This document shows, one piece after another, positions 32,117-35,361 of a stretch of DNA of 35,361 nt (its first letter is position 1; each line of letters opens with the position of its first letter). The DNA comes from an uncultured Clostridium sp. (lineage in GTDB: Bacteria; Bacillota; Clostridia; Christensenellales; CAG-138): assembly GCA_900542285.1 (NCBI GenBank), contig UQNF01000015.1, positions 1 through 35,361 of the forward strand, in the 5' to 3' direction. The position numbers and the translations under genes are program-made. Below the pieces are notes generated by a model. That model had not been told where the DNA came from, made no database searches, and worked only from the letters and a program-made list of their open reading frames with translations.

Positions 32117-32213
32117 ATGCCCTTTGCAAATGAGAAGGTGTTTGCATTTGAAGCATGCTACTTTTCATCGTTTTTCCCCACTTGTACACCTTTTGTTCGC
32201 TCTTTAGTATATT

Positions 32214-32256
32214 AGCACGATGATTTTGATGCGAAACCATCGTGCTTTTTTATATT
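32214..32256 (+). terminator. intrinsic terminator in the accessory region
   Basis: AGCACGATG (32214-32222) / CATCGTGCT (32238-32246), then TTTTTATATTT. It follows the small hypothetical gene ending at 32116. Confidence 0.8.
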
Positions 32257-32409
32257 TGCAAAGTATTGTGGAATAAGGAATTCTGTTATTTCGATATAAT
32301 AGAATAGTCTTAGTTTTTATGATTGCCTCTAAAGAATCGTTCAAGGCACAAGCTTGAGCAGCTATCGCTTATCTGTTGAGCCTTAACATGAAGAACGATT
32401 TGGCATATG

Positions 32410-33306
32410 CTAATCTTTCAGCAGATCCGGCACGTATTTTGACCAGTCCGTGTTTTCATGCTCCTTTTTCAAGGCTTCTGTTATTTCCTGCTGAGCGTAA
32501 AAAATATAACCCGAATGATAGTCATCGATTTCTTCATCCCCATAACAGGCAAAATCGATAGCAGGGATGCACACAACATTATAGAGTGGACTGTCCCCGA
32601 ACCAATCGCTTGTAAGTTTTATGTACAGCTCATCGGAAACATCCCCGGCTCGATAGCAGACCATGCGATAATCTTTTCCGGGAAAGTTCAGGTACTCTTC
32701 CAAATTCTCATGTGCCCAAACTCCGTACTGCACATCTACTGCAGAAGTTCCTGTTCCAAAGTAAACAAGGTCATCTTCTCCAAGAATAGATTTCAGCACT
32801 AAAAACACATTAGGAGGCATACAATAATATTTTGACAATAGCACTGTCGGCTTGTTTCTACGCTTAACATCCTTAATGTATTCCTTCAGATCACTTATTG
32901 GCGGCTCTCTGACAGGCTCAATCTGTGCATATGAATATTGAGGATATTGATATTCGCAATTCGCCAGTATCTCCGAAAAACAATCGACAGTAGTTTTTCC
33001 ATGAAGTGAACACTTAAGATTTTGTACTTTTTGTTCACCGTTCATTAACCCAATAGGATTTTCTACACTCAAATACTTGCACGACAAGCAGTTAATGCAC
33101 AAGTTATTTGCTGAACCAAGTTCATCGGGGTATATGAGAGTAGGATTGCCAATAGGATGGTATATATTGTCCATATCCAAATCTGAGGAGTCGGTTATGC
33201 GTTCGCAATTATAAACATACAGAAACATTTCTCCATGCTTCATCACGCATTGAGACACAAAAATCACTTTGCCTTTCAAATAATAATAACAGTTTGTGTA
33301 AACCAT
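32410..33306 (-). CDS. hypothetical protein with cysteine cluster
   Basis: No family is recognised. The 298-residue protein has no signal peptide or membrane segment. A cysteine-rich part (CINCLSCKYL, then NLKCSLHG and VDCFSEILANCEY) at about residues 70-120 may bind zinc or an iron-sulfur cluster. The C-terminal half is acidic and aromatic (YFGTGTSAVDVQYGVWAHEN; HSGYIFYAQQEITEAL). AAGG stands six bases before the ATG at 33306; a TTG two codons earlier is in frame. It lies in the AT-rich accessory stretch. Confidence 0.65.
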   Translation of the reverse strand: MVYTNCYYYLKGKVIFVSQCVMKHGEMFLYVYNCERITDSSDLDMDNIYHPIGNPTLIYPDELGSANNLCINCLSCKYLSVENPIGLMNGEQKVQNLKCSLHGKTTVDCFSEILANCEYQYPQYSYAQIEPVREPPISDLKEYIKDVKRRNKPTVLLSKYYCMPPNVFLVLKSILGEDDLVYFGTGTSAVDVQYGVWAHENLEEYLNFPGKDYRMVCYRAGDVSDELYIKLTSDWFGDSPLYNVVCIPAIDFACYGDEEIDDYHSGYIFYAQQEITEALKKEHENTDWSKYVPDLLKD

Positions 33307-33412
33307 GAACAACCTTCAAATCTATTCTTTATTTGTTAGCCCATAGACATAATGATCATCGGTTTGGCGCACAGCATTCACCAAAAATCCTCAGGCTTCA
33401 TCGTGTACGCTA

Positions 33413-33759
33413 TCAACGTTTCGTATCATTAAGCTTGTAACCCTGTTCCGGTGCAGGTAGAAACACGGTTGAATAAAGGCTGGTATTGCCGTTCTTATAA
33501 ACAATCCTGTATGAGCTTTTACCTTCGACAATGTCAAAATTTTGCCCGGAGCGATAATAGTTGAACCCGCAGCAGACGTATCAAAATCAACGAAAAAGTT
33601 TTCGGTTGTGCAGAAGCAAATCAGCATATACGCAGTCATACTGATCACAACACTTACGATAATGCCTAATCCTCGGTGCTCAGGCTTTTTTCTTAGCAAA
33701 ATCAATATCGCTATCATGATCAGCAGCGGAAATATCAGCCTAACTATATGATACGTCAT
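33413..33759 (-). pseudogene. small membrane protein gene broken by an apparent single-base frameshift
   Basis: The first frame (from 33759) encodes two membrane segments (HIVRLIFPLLIMIAILILL; GIIVSVVISMTAYMLICF) and then TTENFFVDFDTSAAG. After this the text stops looking like protein and runs on to 33391. Restoring one base near the CCC at 33566-33568 switches to a second frame. That frame reads GFNYYRSGQNFDIVEGKSSY and IVYKNGNTSLYSTVFLPAPE, ending at a TGA at 33413-33415. The joined product would be about 115 residues, two helices plus a small extracytoplasmic domain. It is a pseudogene, an assembly error or, less likely, programmed frameshifting. The function is unknown. Confidence 0.65.
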
Positions 33760-33872
33760 AACATCCCATTCTTTCTTATTCTTAACATATTCACCGCTTC
33801 AAATAAGAACAAATTCGGACTTCACTCCATTGCATGACAGATGCAACAATATATCTCAATAAAACCTCTGAC

Positions 33873-34392
33873 TCATAATCTCGATTCAATATCATCTGTA
33901 AATTCTATGTATTCATACACAATTCGTGTGGAATAATAGGAAGCCTGCCACTCCATACCTCTTTCGGTAGTGCTCGCATCATTCAACCACTGATAATAGT
34001 GCGTCAATTCATGTGCAAGGGCTGCGCAAAAGTCGTAAATTGCTTCTCGATGCCCCCTAACAGTTCTCTCGCTTCCAAACTCTCCTGCTGCGATTTTAAT
34101 GTACGGTTCCTCTTCTCTGTCAAATGGTCCAAAGAACGTACCTGCCACCATTTCCCCGTCCATGGCTCTGATTTGATCGCTACCCTTCACATAAACGGGA
34201 ACGCGGATGGGAAATTCGTATTCTTGTCTTAGCCATACCGCAAAGCGTTTGAGTCCTTCCCTAAGCTCATTATCTACATTGCTATCAAATCTTAATCTCA
34301 GGCCGGTTCTGCTTGCCGTTCCGTTTGCGCCTTTCCTGTTCAGACATTTTCGACGCCATAGTTTCATTTTGGTCATCACCCACTTTAGCCAT
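33873..34392 (-). pseudogene. HExxH zinc metallopeptidase-like gene with a probable N-terminal frameshift
   Basis: The main frame (33873-34379) carries a clear zinc-peptidase core: ALAHELTHYYQW with a likely third ligand in ERGMEWQASYY (E-x2-A). Before it lies FPIRVPVYVKGSDQIRAMDG. Its first 26 residues (MMTKMKLWRRKC...) look non-coding. A different frame offers a better start: ATG at 34392, with AGGA about six bases upstream. It opens MAKVGDDQNETMASKMSEQE and runs to PEIKI, then a TGA at 34285-34287. Removing one base near ATTAAGATTT (about 34288-34295) joins it to RFDSNVDNEL of the main frame. No signal peptide is seen. The peptidase family is inferred from the motif; the break may be real decay or a sequence error. 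Confidence 0.6.
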
Positions 34393-34495
34393 CAGCAATC
34401 CTGCCCATTCATCATTTCGGAATTACTTTCGGCTGTTTCCATAGTCGACTTGCCAATTAGAATGCTTCCTCACAGCTTATACCCTTCGGAGCATT

Positions 34496-35026
34496 TCAAA
34501 TTAATTCTTCGTTTATGGATATTACAGTATTGTTGGTATCATACTCAATAGTAATCAAGTACCCATCCTTGGTGTAGTGGTTTGATACTCTGGGCGTGTC
34601 ATTCCTACCCGTGTATAGGAACGTATAGTCTCCCTCCGGATCGATCGTCCGAACCCTATCCAATGGCTGACCTATTGCAAGATCCTGAAAATCAGATCTT
34701 TGGCACAAATTTCTGTAAACACCACCTAAGATATATTCACCGTTGCTATCAAAAACAATCACTGCAACGCTTGTCTCTCCTAAATAGGAAACCCTATATC
34801 CTCCATCAATCATTCTTACACATTCCAAAGGATACCTTGCATTCAGCTCATTTGCATTTCCCGAGAATTTGGCAATTTCCAACAATTCAAAGTCATTATA
34901 TTTATGAGACGCAAACTCAACAATGGTAACATCAGAAGAAGAAAGCTTTGAATGCAAGCTGTTGCCTCCAAGAGAACAAGAGCATAACAATCCAATCAGC
35001 ACAGCAACTGAAAGCAAACATTTCAT
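34496..35026 (-). CDS. hypothetical lipoprotein
   Basis: The 176-residue protein begins with a short lipoprotein signal (MKCLLSVAVLIGLLCSC, lipobox LCSC). A small beta-rich domain follows. The C-terminal half (IGQPLDRVRTIDPEGDYTFL; SNHYTKDGYLITIEYDTNN) looks like a compact SmpA/BamE-like or related fold, but I cannot name the family. The start is uncertain. A GTG six codons upstream (35044) has AAAGG only two bases before it, and the ATG at 35026 has no near ribosome site. AT-rich codon use matches the accessory stretch. Confidence 0.6.
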   Translation of the reverse strand: MKCLLSVAVLIGLLCSCSLGGNSLHSKLSSSDVTIVEFASHKYNDFELLEIAKFSGNANELNARYPLECVRMIDGGYRVSYLGETSVAVIVFDSNGEYILGGVYRNLCQRSDFQDLAIGQPLDRVRTIDPEGDYTFLYTGRNDTPRVSNHYTKDGYLITIEYDTNNTVISINEELI

Positions 35027-35236
35027 ACAGCGAATAATAATCACGACCTTTCTACCTCAAATAATTGATAATCAGCCAATCCACATGGTTCCCGTTCAGC
35101 AGCTGCCAACCAGGAGTGCATAACAATCGGATAGATGGGATATTGTACTCAGTGGCTTTCCTTATGTTATGTTTTTCAGATGCGGCTGCAAACCAAAACG
35201 CTAACCTGCATACAACGAATTATCAAACACAAGTAT

Positions 35237-35266
35237 ATTCTACCACGTATATGCCTCTTACGTCAA
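35237..35266 (-). promoter_or_regulatory. putative promoter upstream of the lipoprotein gene
   Basis: On the minus strand: TTGACG (35261-35266), 18 bases, TAGAAT (35237-35242). It would give a leader of about 200 bases. The rest of 35045-35361 holds no gene I can support. Confidence 0.4.
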
Positions 35267-35361
35267 TCAGTTTTAATGTAATGAAGCTCAATGAAAATAT
35301 AATTCAAAATGTTGAGGTACAATACATGGGTAACAAATAAGGAGCAAGAGAAGGTCCTCCT

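Noticed and set aside
32376..32561. Short plus-strand ORF over the end of the cysteine-cluster gene
   Set aside because: Shadow frame of a longer, better supported minus-strand gene.
35065..35340. 91-codon plus-strand ORF at the window end
   Set aside because: No ribosome site and no family features; it overlaps a plausible minus-strand promoter and leader.

Overview
The window is a 35 kb piece of a low-to-mid GC, endospore-lineage Bacillota (Clostridia) chromosome. The main evidence is the intact sporulation-linked block yqfC-yqfD-phoH-pgpH-ybeY-cdd-era-recO, a DnaD/DnaC-type primosome pair, IreB, and an iron-sulfur serine dehydratase in two subunits. A secreted subtilisin with a C-terminal dockerin, and amino-acid-fermentation genes, suggest an anaerobic gut- or rumen-type organism. 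No species can be named from sequence alone.

Layout. (1) 86-6902, minus strand: the classical yqfC...recO operon with tight or overlapping junctions. dgkA is missing from its usual place between ybeY and cdd. The pgpH-like c-di-AMP phosphodiesterase lacks the large extracytoplasmic sensor domain. A small yqzL-like gene lies between era and recO but on the opposite strand. (2) 7027-9301: a CopA-type copper ATPase and a shared terminator. (3) 9310-15528, minus: a divergent tyrosine phenol-lyase/tryptophanase homologue, an operon of a small membrane protein, an ABC exporter and an M42 aminopeptidase, then a DMT permease with a histidine-rich tail. (4) 15733-19389: a 1218-residue secreted subtilase with dockerin. 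(5) 19462-25417: tadA, a VanW lipoprotein, a SEC-C protein, mscL with a zinc ribbon, a DUF1292 protein with an acidic Cys-rich tail, and the dnaD/dnaC-like pair. (6) 25454-30921: a TVP38/VTT membrane protein, a Xre/DUF2975 pair, sdaAA/sdaAB, a PduL-type phosphotransacylase, and a yhbD-bactofilin operon with a palindrome inside its promoter. (7) 30961-31561: ireB and tRNA-Val(CAC). (8) 31562-35361: a visibly more AT-rich accessory stretch directly after the tRNA. It holds a hairpin-rich repeat and several hypothetical genes. Two adjacent genes there, a small membrane protein and an HExxH metallopeptidase, each carry an apparent single-base frameshift.

How the genes fit together. Regions 1 and 5 carry housekeeping functions: ribosome maturation (YbeY, Era), recombination (RecO), tRNA wobble editing (TadA) and helicase loading. 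SdaAA/SdaAB makes pyruvate from serine, and the PduL-type enzyme could turn acyl-CoA into acyl-phosphate for ATP. The lyase homologue may feed the same pool, but its active site is altered. The least explained items are that lyase, the sensor-less PgpH, the inverted yqzL, the YhbD promoter palindrome and the decaying island after tRNA-Val.
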